Notes: generated by a model from the sequence alone, not told the origin. Numbered from the stretch's first letter, positions 37,697-48,850 are shown. The stretch: 64,000 nucleotides of DNA from Gossypium raimondii (GCF_025698545.1 NC_068565.1:1426001-1490000), one strand, 5' to 3'. Translations and numbers: made by a program.

Positions 37697-40421
37697 TCAA
37701 AATTGGCTATCTGATTGTAATTTTTGCTTCTCAAGTTTCTCAATCAAGGCTTCCTTTTTGTCCTCGGGTAGAGAATTGAACACGAACACGGATTTGTCAC
37801 CGATGTCATCCTTAACCGGCTGAGTAAACTTCCTTCCGGCAAATATAACAAAGAGAGCCATCCATGAACCGAGTAAAGTAAGTTTCATTCCATCGTCCAT
37901 CAAACCGGTCTGCAATTCGAGTCAACAGTTAGAACTAATTGGAATACACAATGCTTGAAGAAGTTCAACAGTTCGATGGTCGTTATGGAAAACCCGAGAC
38001 CCGAAAAAAGAAGCAAAAGTAATAGAGGTATAATGAATGTAAGAATACCAGGTGTCCAAGAAGAAGTGTAGGTATAATGAATGTAAGAATAGCAGCTTCC
38101 AATTTCCCATAGCAAAGGCCTGTTTGCAGATGAAAGGTAATAATTATTAAGAGAATAAATGGATAGAATGTTATCAAATCCGAAACAATATCGCATCAAG
38201 GGCAAAGCTAGAAAAATTTTAGGGGCCGAAATTAAATTCTATATTTTTATGAGCTAAAATGCAAATTTATCATTTTAATAGCTTTTTTTTATTTTTTTAA
38301 AAGATTAAATCAAAATTTTATCATTTTGGGAGCGAAAATGTAATTTTACCATATATTAATTTAAACTTTATAAAATTTTAAAAGGCCAAAAATGAGATCT
38401 CCCATTTTAAGGGGGCCTGGGGACCCTAGGGTGCATTTGAAGCTAAAACTAGGGATGGTAATGGACCAGGGCAGGACGGAGATTGTCTCATCGACCTGCC
38501 CCGGGTTTGCATCAGCTTCATGTATGTTAGTTATACGGATAAAGTAAAATTTAGTCCCTGAATTTGACAACTTTTCTCATCTTGATCCCTTTTTTAAATC
38601 CACATTAGACTCAGAACTTAACAATTTTTTCCCAATTTGGTTCTTAAACTTAGATTCCATTGAGGTATAACGACGTTACACTTGGAGATTATGCCATGTC
38701 ATCACCTGAAAAGTTGCTAAGTTTCAAGACTAATGCATACCGAAAAAAATGTTTAGGGACCAAAACAAGAAAAGTTGTCAAATTCAAGGACTCAATGTTG
38801 CTTTAATCCTCACCATTCAAAGCAAATTGATGCAAAAATCCATAGAATGTCTTGGGTTTTGCCTTTGCTAGTTAAAACATACATGTCCTAATCCTATACT
38901 AAAGATTGAAGACTCAAAAGTTACTCGAATGGGGCCGAATTACAATGATATTACCTTCTTTGAAAACGAGTCCAGTCAATGCGGCAAACAGAGGGCCAAC
39001 AAACCAGACTGCCATGGGGTTCTCGATAACATACTGAACCAAGTTCTCTCCGGCTGGTTGAGCAAGGGCTAAGTAGGTTGCCAATGATCCAACAACACCG
39101 AGTGCCCAAAAAGCTTGAAGGGTGCGTTTAAGCTCGGTTATATAGATGTGGATCAAGTACAAGGATAGCCCTAGTCCACCAGCACCGATCAGGTAGATCA
39201 AATTAAGGTTGTTTTCAATAATTTCTTTCAATGTAAAGTTATCAGGCAAAAATGCAGCTGATGAAGCAATTACAAAGGATGAAGCAGCAGTTACTAATCC
39301 TGATCTGTATAAAAGAACCTGCCAATAAATATATATATATATATATTTCAGTTCAAAGGGTTCATCAAAATTGTGTTTTTCCCAAGGATTTCAGAACCTG
39401 ATGGCTGGTTGAATCAGTCATGCCACCAGTTCACTAGTCCCTAGTCCGACTGTTCTTTCTAGTTTGATTAAATAAATTATTAAAAAATTCAAAAAAAATT
39501 CAGGTTCAACCGGTGAGTACAGATTCCCGAGTGAACCGGTCTAATGGCTTTTTTCGGACCGATACCCTGTCCGGTTTAAACATCATTGGTTTTTCCTCTT
39601 GAAAATTCTCAGAAAATTTTCACAGATTCACTCAAAGGAAATATAGAAAGAGCAAAAGGGTATCAGAATTGGTTTCCCTTCATGCAAATTCCAAGAAAAT
39701 TTTCACAAATTACTCAAGGAAATACAGCAAGAACAAAAAGGGCACAAACTAGTTTTCCCTCAAGCGATTTCCCAGAAAATTTTCACAAATTACACAAGCA
39801 AATACAGCAAGAGCAAAAGGGAATCAAAAATTGTTTTCCCTCATGCAAATTCCCAGAAAAAATTCACAGAGAACTAAGGAAATACAGCAAAAGCAAAAGG
39901 ATATCAAATTTGGTCCCCTCTTGCAAATTCCCAGAAAATTTTCACAAATTACTAAAGGAAATACAGCAAAAGCAAAAGGGTATCGAATTGATTTCTCCCA
40001 TTCAAATTCCCAGAAAAAATTTCACAAATTACTCAAGCAAATACAACAAGAGCAAAAGGATACCTAACCAGTGTTCCCTCACTCAAATTCCCAGAAAAAA
40101 TTTCAGAAATTACTCAAGAAAAACTTATCAAGAGCAAAAAGGGTATTGAAAATCAAAACTCATTACCTCTCGTACATCTTCAGGATCAATAGTCCATGGA
40201 CCAAAAGCGCCTTGATAAACCGTCCTATCAATAGAACCCTGAGAGCTTTCACTCACAGCATTGCACTTTATCTTCCTATTTCTAAAACCCAACGAGGACG
40301 ATGATGATGAGAAAAGAAATGGCTTTGCTTTGTTCGTGGAAGGCTTAATTTTGGGTTTGTTAAATGTAGTGGAAGAACAAAGGGGAGTTACTGAAGTGGT
40401 CGATAATACTCGAGACGCCAT
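37697..40421 (-). CDS. Plastid DUF2301-type integral membrane protein
   Basis: A conserved protein of unknown function, which I place in the DUF2301 family shared by cyanobacteria and plastids (from memory). Four exons join in frame: 40167-40421, 38955-39318, 38049-38119 and 37697-37909, giving 300 residues. Residues 1-53 are a Ser/Thr/Lys-rich chloroplast transit peptide, probably cut near IKCNA. The mature part starts with YQGAFGPWTIDPEDVREVLLYRSGL. It then has about five hydrophobic helices, with the marks YLIHIYITELKRTLQAFWALG and FKEGLCYGKLEAAILTFIIPTLLLGHLTG. It ends in a charged, probably soluble tail (SLPEDKKEALIEKLEKQK). Intron 1 holds a minisatellite. Family call is fairly firm; function is unknown. 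Confidence 0.87.
38026..38091. repeat. 22-bp direct repeat straddling a splice donor
   Basis: An identical 22-bp sequence (beginning AGGTATAATGAATGTAAGAA on the plus strand) occurs at 38026-38047 and 38070-38091, a period of 44. On the coding strand the first copy met is inside exon 3 and the second begins in intron 3 at the donor GT (38047-38048). So part of the exon was copied into the intron, or the reverse. Confidence 0.85.
39608..40140. repeat. Seven-unit minisatellite of about 80 bp in DUF2301 gene intron 1
   Basis: The motif AGAAAATTTTCAC (or a close variant) recurs at 39611, 39694, 39774, 39855, 39933, 40012 and 40093, giving spacings of 83, 80, 81, 78, 79 and 81. Each unit continues ACAAATTACTCAAGGAAATA and CAGCAAGAGCAAAAGGG. 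Long open frames on the plus strand result from the repeat and lie inside an intron of a minus-strand gene, so I do not call them genes. Confidence 0.9.
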
Positions 40422-40499
40422 AACTAAGAGGATTTTGCTCGATTCTTTTTTGAGTTTTCAGTGGCTTATAACGTGGATTAATCTAGACAATCTTTGATA

Positions 40500-41861
40500 C
40501 TTTGTCATTTTATTTGGATCAGATAATTTTGATTCTATCAGATATTTTCCTATTGATAAACGTGTTGAGTTGAGATGGCCGACTAAAAGTTCCTGGTCCG
40601 AAAAAGAAACACTTTTTAGCCTTGTCTTCCTTTTTTTGTTTTAACATATGATGAAATCAATGTTTGTTGGAAGCCCATTGAGCCTCAATTCGGTGACTCG
40701 ATCTCACCGAGTTTGGACTAGATTTATTTAAGAATTGGGTTATTTGTTTGGTCTGAAAATTTCAATATGATCTGGATTGGTTTCAATGGCTCGAATCAAA
40801 GGTGTTCATGGTATAGTCAGTCAGCTCTGTTTTGGGTCGAGTTTTAGTTTAATTATATGTGTTTGAAAATCAAATTTATAAATTTGGAGGGTTAGATTCA
40901 TTAAATTATTTAAAATTAAGATAAAATTAATAGAATATTTGTTATTATACTAATTAGAGAAAAGCCACGTTAACCATTTAACAAAAAATAGCCAAAACAG
41001 AACCAATCTAAAATGTTAATGACGAAATTGAAAATTTTTATAGTTTGGTGACCAAAATAGAAGTATAGTAATAGTTGGGTGGCTGATTGTATAGTTTACC
41101 CTAAAAAAGTTAAAATATGCTATAAGCCACTGTACTCTTCAGAAATTTAAAATTTAATCTTTGAATTCCAAAAATTAGTCATATTTTTCAAATTTTAAAA
41201 TTCAGGTTTAACCATTAATATTTTGTTAAATTTAAATTCACTTTTAATTATATGGATACAAATTGAATATTTTTTTAATTTCAAAATCACACCAACAAAT
41301 TCAATAAAAAATTAATAGTGTTAAGTGTTAACAATTGGACCTGATTTTGAAATCTAAAATATAAAGATACTAGTTCTTAAAAATAAAAGTACAAGGACTA
41401 AACTCCAAATTTATGAAAAGTATAGAGAGCTATGGCATATTTTAACCTTGAAAAAAATGCTCATCAGCAATAAATAATAATGATAAATTTTCATTGATCA
41501 AACAGAAAGGTACACAAATGGAAACTCAAAAGAATTTGGATTCACAATACACACTCTTTAGTAAAATTTAAACAACTTTTCAAGTCCTTGACTTCCCCAG
41601 CAATTTGCAGATTGGGATCTAAAAAAGCTTTAAAAAAATGTTAATAAGAAAGAGCAACAAAAGTTTTTTCTTTTTTTCAATGCCATGAATGATAGGATAT
41701 ACATTCTATTTGTTTTTTATAATTTACTCTTTTTGTGTCAACCAAAATTTAGGTTCACTTTAAGTTTCACCTGATCTTGGATGGATGCGGTTTTACGAAA
41801 AAGGTTAGTGCCAATCGAAAGGAAAATCGGTTTTGTTAGCCTGACTCACTTTGAAAGTTTC
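40500..41861. other. Intergenic region between DUF2301 and MEI2-like genes
   Basis: The DUF2301 promoter should lie just above 40421. A fragment of family 5 (41037-41104) lies directly against a family 3 inverted-repeat element (41109-41446). The stretch 41460-41861 is likely the 3' untranslated region of the MEI2-like gene. No other gene is visible. Confidence 0.5.
41109..41446. mobile_element. Inverted-repeat element family 3
   Basis: The ends GTTAAAATATGCTATAAGCC and GAGAGCTATGGCATATTTTAAC-like sequence are inverted. It is about 338 bp and non-coding. It sits four bases after a family 5 end, so two insertions are nested or adjacent here. Confidence 0.7.
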
Positions 41862-44800
41862 TCAGTTAGATGAATTCGCTTCGTTTTCCGAATTTGAAGG
41901 GCTTTCTTGATTATTCTCCTCATTGTTAGAGGAACGAGCTGCTTTTCCAGATCTAGTTCGAACATTAACCCTTACCGGAAACGGCACCTGCAATGAAAAA
42001 GGAGGGAAACAGACTAGTGTGAGAGCTTTTCCGAGCTTAAGGATACCTTGTTATGCAAGAAATCAAAGCAACATACCTGATCACCGGCATTAGGGCCGTC
42101 GGTGTTAAAGAGTATAGGTCGGCATCTCTTGTCTTCGTTCATCAAGCTCGAGTTCTGAAAATGTGCAATAAGGGCTGCTTTCCCTTGTATACGAGCATAC
42201 GCAAGCGAAGCCACCTTCTCGCTGTTGAATTTCTCCCATTTTTTCCCATTGAATGCCTACCAGAATTCGACTCTTTTAGCTTTTTAACGTAATGGGTTCT
42301 CTTTTTTTTCTCCGAATATACCCCAATGACTCGAAAATTTCGGAAAACAAACCTGATAAAACGTAATGACTTGGCTCGGTTCGATCATGTTTATAAATGC
42401 ATATCCCACATTGCATTTATTCTGCAACAGTACAGACGGTCAAATAAATATATGCTTTGGATAAAAGAATAACAATTTAATAGACGTATCATGGAAGCCC
42501 CTGTGCTAAGAGTCAGATTGCATTTTGCCTCATTTACTCAAAAGTTAGGCAAATTCGTCCTAATATACAATGACTAATTTGCCCGGTATTTGAGTAAAAA
42601 CGGCAAAACGCAATCCAACTCCAAATTCAAATAACCTCCATGATACTTTTACCTATAATATTCCAGACAATGAGAAACTTGCCTTGAAATCGATCGGCAA
42701 ATAAACAAAATCATATGTTCCTCCACTGCGTTCATCAATTGCAGCCAAAAGCATCTTCGAGGTGTACCTGCAGTTATAATTGACAGTCAAAATTAGTATC
42801 GATCAGTGAAACCATATAGTATCTAAGAGAACCGAAGTCTGGAGTCACGCACTTGTTAGGAATGTTCTTCAACATGAGTGTTGTCCGCTTGTCTTCCCCT
42901 CGTATTATACGTTCGATATCAAGCTCGTACTGCTTCTTGTCAGCCCCATTAATACTGCCCTCATTCCTCCGGCTTCTAGCATGTTCATGGGGAGAACCAG
43001 CTGATTTCGTAATCGGAAAGATGTTCCCTCTTCCGTTATATAATGGGGACCTGGAGTGAAGCAATTGCAGTCCTACATTTTTTTTCGAGACAATGTTAGT
43101 TTGATACAATTTTCACCAACATAAGGAAAGATATTACATGATTTGAACTCCTTAGAATGTGGAAAGTTGCTAGAACCTCTCATACTACCAAGAGAACCCA
43201 GATGAAAACTAGAAGCCTTGGGAGATTCGCCTCCATAAGCATGTCGTCGGTCCCAAAGAGATGGATTAACAGTTGGTGCCGATCCAACATGGTAGTTAAT
43301 TACGGGTACACCAGTGTTCAGCGTGTGAGCCGTAGGAAGTCCATGAAGCTGTGCCGAGGGACGAGCAGCATAAATTCCATTAACCATGGAAGGTGAGTTA
43401 GGCCACATCATGCTTGGAGGCTCAGGGTGATAAGAGTTACTCCACGAACAATGACGTCCAGGAAGGTGGCTCCCATTTCCGGCAGATGGAAAACCTAGAA
43501 ACTCAACAAAAACCAATATTTTGAATTTCGTAAGTATCAGTGAACAAGATCTTGCTAAAGACAGTTCAGAAAACTCAGATTAACTATTGCCTATAAGCAA
43601 GAAGTAAAAAAATCGACCATCCTTACCTGCATTACGGTATTCAAATGAGTGCCCCGTTGAGCTAACTAAGGAAAACGACTTATTATCGATTATTTCCAGT
43701 GGTTTCGAACTTGAATGAATAGCTCTACTTAAACCATTTTGATACTCCGGTAGCGAATAAGGATAAAAAGCTGGAGCACCTTGGATGTCAAATTTCATTT
43801 GCAAGTGATCCGACTCAGCAATGACAGATTGATTGCCAATTGATCCCGCTCTAACCATGGAGGTTAAACTGTTAGAAACACCAGAAGAGATACCATGATG
43901 AACCGTTGGTTCCAAAAATGGGGCTTTTATAGCAGAGTTCAACCCGGAACTAGTTCCAATATCCATGTTGTTTGACGAGTTTGCCCCAACTGCAGTCACT
44001 AGAATACCTTCGATGAGAACATAGATACAAAGTTTAATTGTTAGGAAATCTAGGAGGAAACAACCATACCGGAAAATGCCAAATTTGCATCATTAGAGGG
44101 ACTATATGCATGCTCGTAAGGGTAGCATTCATCCTTTCCTGCTGAAGGAACCTGTTGCACTGAACTGCAAGCAAAAAAACGAGAGGGAGCATTGAAATAC
44201 ATAAACAAGTAACCATTTATCTACCACCAAAATCGATAACAAAAAAGCATTCTCGGGTTTCCAAACAATCTAATAGATAGCCATGACTCGAGAAAGTGAC
44301 AGAATATGCAAAATGAAAAAGACGAGTCAAGGAGCTTAGGCAATACCATCTTCTCAAACTCTCAGGATGGCTAAGCTGAATCTCAACGAGATTCCCAGCA
44401 ATTTCAGTCTTGTTCAATGCATGAAGAGCAGCCTCGGAAGCTCTGACATCATAAAACTCAATGAATTTGTGTTGACTTTTTTTCGGTGTTTCATAGATCT
44501 GCAGTACAAAGAACAAGAATAAATCAGTGGCCTATCAACCTTTTAACTAAGAAGAAAGGAAAAAAAATTAACCCCTAATTCACCTCTTTGATTTCTCCGT
44601 AAGCACCAAATATGCAACGAATTTCATCGTTTGAAACAGTTGAATTAAGGTTAAACACAACTAGAGTGCCTTGATTTTCTTCGTTCTCCAAAGGATTGTC
44701 CTAATATACATAGCCAGCAACAAAAAGAATCAAACTACAGCATTTAAACTTCAATAGTACAGCAACACGAGGCTATCGGAAATTTTGGGTAAAAGTACCA

Positions 44801-47361
44801 TGAAGGCCCTTGTACTAAGGGTCAAATTACATTTTGCCCCCTCTACTCAAAAAATTGGCAAATTAGTCCCTAACGTTAGATCAAAAAGCAAACTAGTCAT
44901 TTCTGTTAAAAATTCCATCCATTTGTACTGTTAAAAAACAGGCACGACTAACAAAAAATCAGACAGTGACAGGTGACATGCCACGTATACCTCATGTTGA
45001 TATACAAAGACCAGTTTTTAACAGCAAAACTGGATGACATTTTTAACACTAGATGAAATTTTTAACAGAAGGACCAGTTTGCTCTTTTATCTAATAGACA
45101 AGGACTAATTTGCACATTTTTTGAGTAGAGGAAAAAAATGCAATCCAACTCCTAGTAAAGGGGCTTTCATGGTACCCTGACCAAAATCTTGGTAATATAT
45201 ACACAAATACAATATGAACCATAACATGATAACAATATTTTGATTCCAACTGCAAAGCAACAAACAATCGGGAATTCGGAAATATTGCAATCGGTAAGCT
45301 AACCTTTGGAATCGAGTAATGAATGTCGAGTTTCCTGGACCTCAATGGTCTATCTTGGAGTGCTTCAATTGCCTTTTGTGCTGCTCTAATATCAAAATAC
45401 GAGATCATAACAAAACCACGATGCTTGCAAGCCGAGTCAAGAGCGCGAATTTCACCATATAGCTGCACATTCAACATATGGAAGTTGCAACAAAGTTAAG
45501 TGTTCGAGTAAGACGAACTCACACCCAAAAAGAAAAACCCGAAAAGAAAATAACCATCATTATCTAACAAATGCTAACCTCGAAAACAGCCTTTAATTCA
45601 GAATCTTCAACATTACTGTTTATGTTTCTCACAAACAGTGTTCTAGAAGGATGTTCTCCTGCTACTGAACCATTCAATAACCCCGGGCGACTTTTCTCAG
45701 GGAACTCGTAATTTTTTCGAACACCGGGACCATCATCTCCTAAATCCATCCCTCCAATACTGCTAAAAACATCTGACTCTTCTGCATCCTCTGTACCATT
45801 TGGTTGGACAATAGAATCAAGTCCTTCAGTCACTCCCGAAAACAAGTCATCGTCATCAGGTAGAAGGTTTCCAATGGTTTGAGCCTCAAGTTCTTCAAGT
45901 GACTCCAATGGTTCCTCTTCCTCATAGTCTGAGGCAACAGTATCAATCGAATTTCCATACAGAGCATTGTTTGAAGATAATCTCACTGCAAAAACAATGA
46001 ACATAAGAAGCTAGTTATCTAAAAAAACGTATCACTAATCAATGAGAGGGCAAAAGACTTACATTTCCGAGTGAAGAACTCCGAAAATGAGCTCGAGAAT
46101 AGACTGTTCTCAGACAGGGAAGTCACAGTATTAACTTTGTTTCCTTCATCGGAATGAAATCCATTCTCTCCACCAAAACTCAATGTTGTTCCTAGACCTT
46201 GGCTAACAGGTTTCAACAACTTTAGTGATTGATTCGATACTCTTTCTGCTCCCACCGTACGGCTATCTACGCTTAGATTTGCTTCCCGATTTTGCTTGGT
46301 GAAAGACTCGGTATGCTCTAGATATCGTGTAACCTGACTTTCCACAGGCATGATTTTCTCCATGGTTGAAGTGATCGGTTTCTTGCATGCTGCTAGTGGA
46401 AAAGAAAAGAAGGTAAGCTTTCAGTTCTTGATAAAGACTCAAAAAATATACTATAGCAACGAAAATTTCTGAAATATAAGGGATGAACATAAGATCAAAT
46501 GTTTTTCCTGGAATATAAGGATCCTAAAACATAAGATCAAATGAAAATTTATGAAAAATATAGTAGTTTAGGATGAACAAAAGGATCATAAAACATGTTT
46601 ACTTAGAAAAATAAGCCAATTTCCCATTAAAAAGAAAAGATCAAAACATAGTTCAACTCCCAATTAAAACTATCTTCCTATATATATGGAAGGCCGACTC
46701 TTTCTGGAGAAATCTTTGAAGGGCCATCCATCCAAAGCCGACAAACCCCTCAACAAGTCAGCATTGTCCTTGGGTTAGAGCCGGGGTGCCTGAAAAGACC
46801 ACCTAGGACGTGAGTTCACAGAGCAAGACATTAGACTGTGTGTGTACACGGCCACCTACCGCCGCCTACATCTCCCATTGGTAGGTGGCCATGTGCCACA
46901 CATGTCCTGATCCAACAAGACGCTCCCGTTCTGTGAACCCTGTCTCCGACACTCAAGCTCTCGTTAGAGTCAACAAACAAAACCTCAGATTAACCCAAGG
47001 ACAATACCAACCCATTGAGGGATCCGTCAACTCCGAACAGAAGACAATTCAAAAACTTCTCTGCAGTCGGCCTCACTTCAACTATATATACAATACCAAA
47101 CAATTGTTTTTGATACTAACCTCGCTGCTCAAGCATGGGGTCAGACTTCCAAAACCCAACCTGCCGCTGCCACAATACAGCAACTTTCAGAATTAGAACA
47201 CAAATATATAAATACATATACATACTAGATCAAAATTGCTTGCAGAATTTAGGAAAAAAAAAATTTAAAAAGGAGTGATTGAATGCCGGGAAAATTTGTA
47301 CCCCAGTGGGAAAAAGTATATCATCAGAGAAAGTCTGAAAGTCCATTGTTTCAGACGGCAT
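41862..47361 (-). CDS. MEI2-like RNA-binding protein (AML1/AML4-type), frame problem
   Basis: MEI2-like proteins bind RNA through three RRMs and act in meiosis and shoot development. Exons: 47302-47361, 47121-47160, 46063-46389, 45579-45985, 45304-45462, 44584-44700, 44347-44498, 44070-44164, 43627-44007, 42853-43494, 42683-42767, 42353-42421, 42077-42256 and 41862-41987. RRM1 (SRTLFVRNINSNVEDSEL to HYSIPK) and RRM2 (GTLVVFNLNSTVSNDEIR to IQLSHPES) are adjacent. The family-defining RRM3 begins TTLMLKNIPNKYTSKMLLAAID and runs through NKCNVGYAFINM. An acidic block with YEEEEPLESLEELEAQTIGNLLPDDDDLF precedes RRM1. The frame breaks once, in exon 43494-42853 near 43078-43085. With a 44-nt intron (43073-43116) removed the product has 931 residues; with one extra base it has 946. 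The intron at 42422-42682 is GC-AG. Confidence 0.88.
42486..42646. mobile_element. Short MITE family 1 copy inside a GC-AG intron
   Basis: About 160 bp with ends GTATCATGGAAGCCCCTGTG and a near-perfect inverted right end ...CCTCCATGATAC. The subterminal TTTACTCAAAA and TTTGAGTAAAA blocks also pair. Most of the centre found in longer copies is missing, so it is a deletion derivative. It occupies well over half of the 261-nt intron. Confidence 0.75.
44795..45175. mobile_element. MITE family 1, full-length copy in MEI2-like gene intron
   Basis: The left end GTACCATGAAGGCCCTTGTA and a right end whose complement is GTACCATGAAAGCCCCTTTA form inverted repeats, and homology continues for about 50 bp. 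The total is about 380 bp. This is the best preserved copy in the window and serves as the family reference. It lies in the intron between the RRM1 and RRM2 exons (44701-45303). Confidence 0.8.
46677..47095. mobile_element. Palindromic fold-back element in MEI2-like gene intron 2
   Basis: The left arm has TATATATGGAAGGCCGACTC and CATTGTCCTTGGGTTA. The right arm has their complements TAACCCAAGGACAATAC and AGTCGGCCTCACTTCAACTA. A second, inner inverted pair (GGCCACCTACC and GGTAGGTGGCC) sits at the centre. The whole intron segment could form one long hairpin. It is GC-richer than the flanking intron and has no coding capacity. Ends are approximate because the flanks are TATA-rich. Confidence 0.7.
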
Positions 47362-47689
47362 GATGATGAAAAGAAAAAACCAAGAAAATATTCTTCAAAA
47401 TAAACCCAAAATATTTCACAAAATCATTCCCCTCACGCGAAAGAATTTTCCCTCCAAAAGAAGAATAAAAACCTGCACGGCAAAAAAAAAAAAAAAACCT
47501 TATTTCAACAAGGCAAACGATTTTTAAAAAGTAAATATAAAAGGCGAAAAAAAGCAGAGAGATATAATGTGATAAAAGATAAAAAGATAAAAAGGCATGG
47601 CTCTGCAATTATTATTGAAATATGGCATTTAATGTTAAAAGATTACAACGGAAGAAGAAACATATTTCATTCACCTACCAAAATAATTC

Positions 47690-48850
47690 AAAACCCAGAA
47701 TTATGTTAAATTCTTTTGTTTTTATATGTTATAGTGTTAAAATTATAGAAACCATTAGGTTAATAGCTTAGATTATGTGAAATTGAACAACGTAAAACTA
47801 AGAATTTTCCAGCAAAGTAGAGCTAGAAAGTTTAAAAACAAGGTAATTAGAGTAAAGGGTATTAAAATAAAAATAAAAGATTATAAATCCAATGGAAAAT
47901 CAATAATTTTCAGCAAAATCTGGCTAGAAAGGTCAAGAACGAGATAATTGGAGAAAAGGGTATTGAATTAAAAAAAAAAAAACACCCAGAGCTAAGAAGA
48001 TTACTAAAGATTCAATGCTCAAGCTAATAATGAAAAAACAAAGGTTTTGAGTGAATTTGAGATAGGAAGTAACAAAAAACAAGGCAATTAGAGTGAAGGG
48101 TATCGAAATAAAATTGAAAAAAAAAAAAACACAAAAACCCAGAGTCAAGAACACCATGAAAGATCAAGTGCTCTAGCGAATAACCAATAAAACAGAGATT
48201 TTCAGCAAAATTAGAGATATGAAGTTAAAAAACAAGGCAATTAGAGTAAAGGGTATTGAAATAAATTTGAAAAGAAAAAAAACCTAACTCAGAGCCAAGA
48301 ACACCATGAAAGATAAATTGCTCAAACGAACAACCAATATATATATAACAATGATTTTCAGCAAAATCGAGCAAGGAAGTTTAAAAAAAAAAAAACCAAG
48401 GCAATTAGACTAAAGAGTATTGAGATAAATTTGAAAAGAAAAAAAAAACCTAACCCAGTGCCAAAAACACCATGAAAGATCAAATGCTCAAGCGAATAAC
48501 CAATAAAAAAATTATTTTCAGCGAAATCGAACTAAGAAGTAAAAAAAAAAAAAAAGGGCAATTAGAGTAAAGGGTATTGGAATAAATTTGAAAAAAAAAA
48601 AACCCAGAGCCAAGAATCTCACCCAAGCTCGAATGCTCAAACGAACAACCAATAAATCAATGATTTTCAGCAAATTCGAGCTAAGAAGTTAAAAAAAAAA
48701 CAAGGCAATTATACTAAAGGGAATTGAAATAAAATCGAAAAAACACACTAACCCAAAGCCAAGAATCTCACCAAAGCTCAAATGCTCTAACGAACAACCA
48801 AAAACAACAATGATTTTCAGCAAATTCTAGCTGGGAATTGAAACAAAAGG
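47690..48850. repeat. Tandem array of about 150-bp units upstream of MEI2-like gene
   Basis: A unit with TTTTCAGCAAA..GAGCTA.GAAG, an A-rich tract, GGCAATTAGAGTAAAGGGTA, ATTGAAATAAATTTGAAAA and CCAAGAACACCATGAAAGAT is repeated. Starts at 48199, 48355, 48515, 48664 and 48814 give periods of 156, 160, 149 and 150. Older units near 47807, 47907 and 48045 are shorter and more diverged. It lies 330-1500 bp upstream of the start codon, so it is probably leader, leader intron or promoter. Confidence 0.85.

Noticed and set aside
39586-40149. 187-residue open frame on the plus strand with repeated peptides
   Set aside because: It is the translation of a minisatellite within an intron of a minus-strand gene. 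The unit length varies out of multiples of three and the peptide matches nothing known to me.
43073-43142. Using the good-looking donor at 43142 (TCAT|GTAATA) with the acceptor at 43073
   Set aside because: The join makes a TGA stop, so it does not rescue the frame of the MEI2-like gene.
46885-47196. 103-residue plus-strand frame
   Set aside because: It lies in the palindromic element inside a MEI2-like intron and across a coding exon of the opposite strand.
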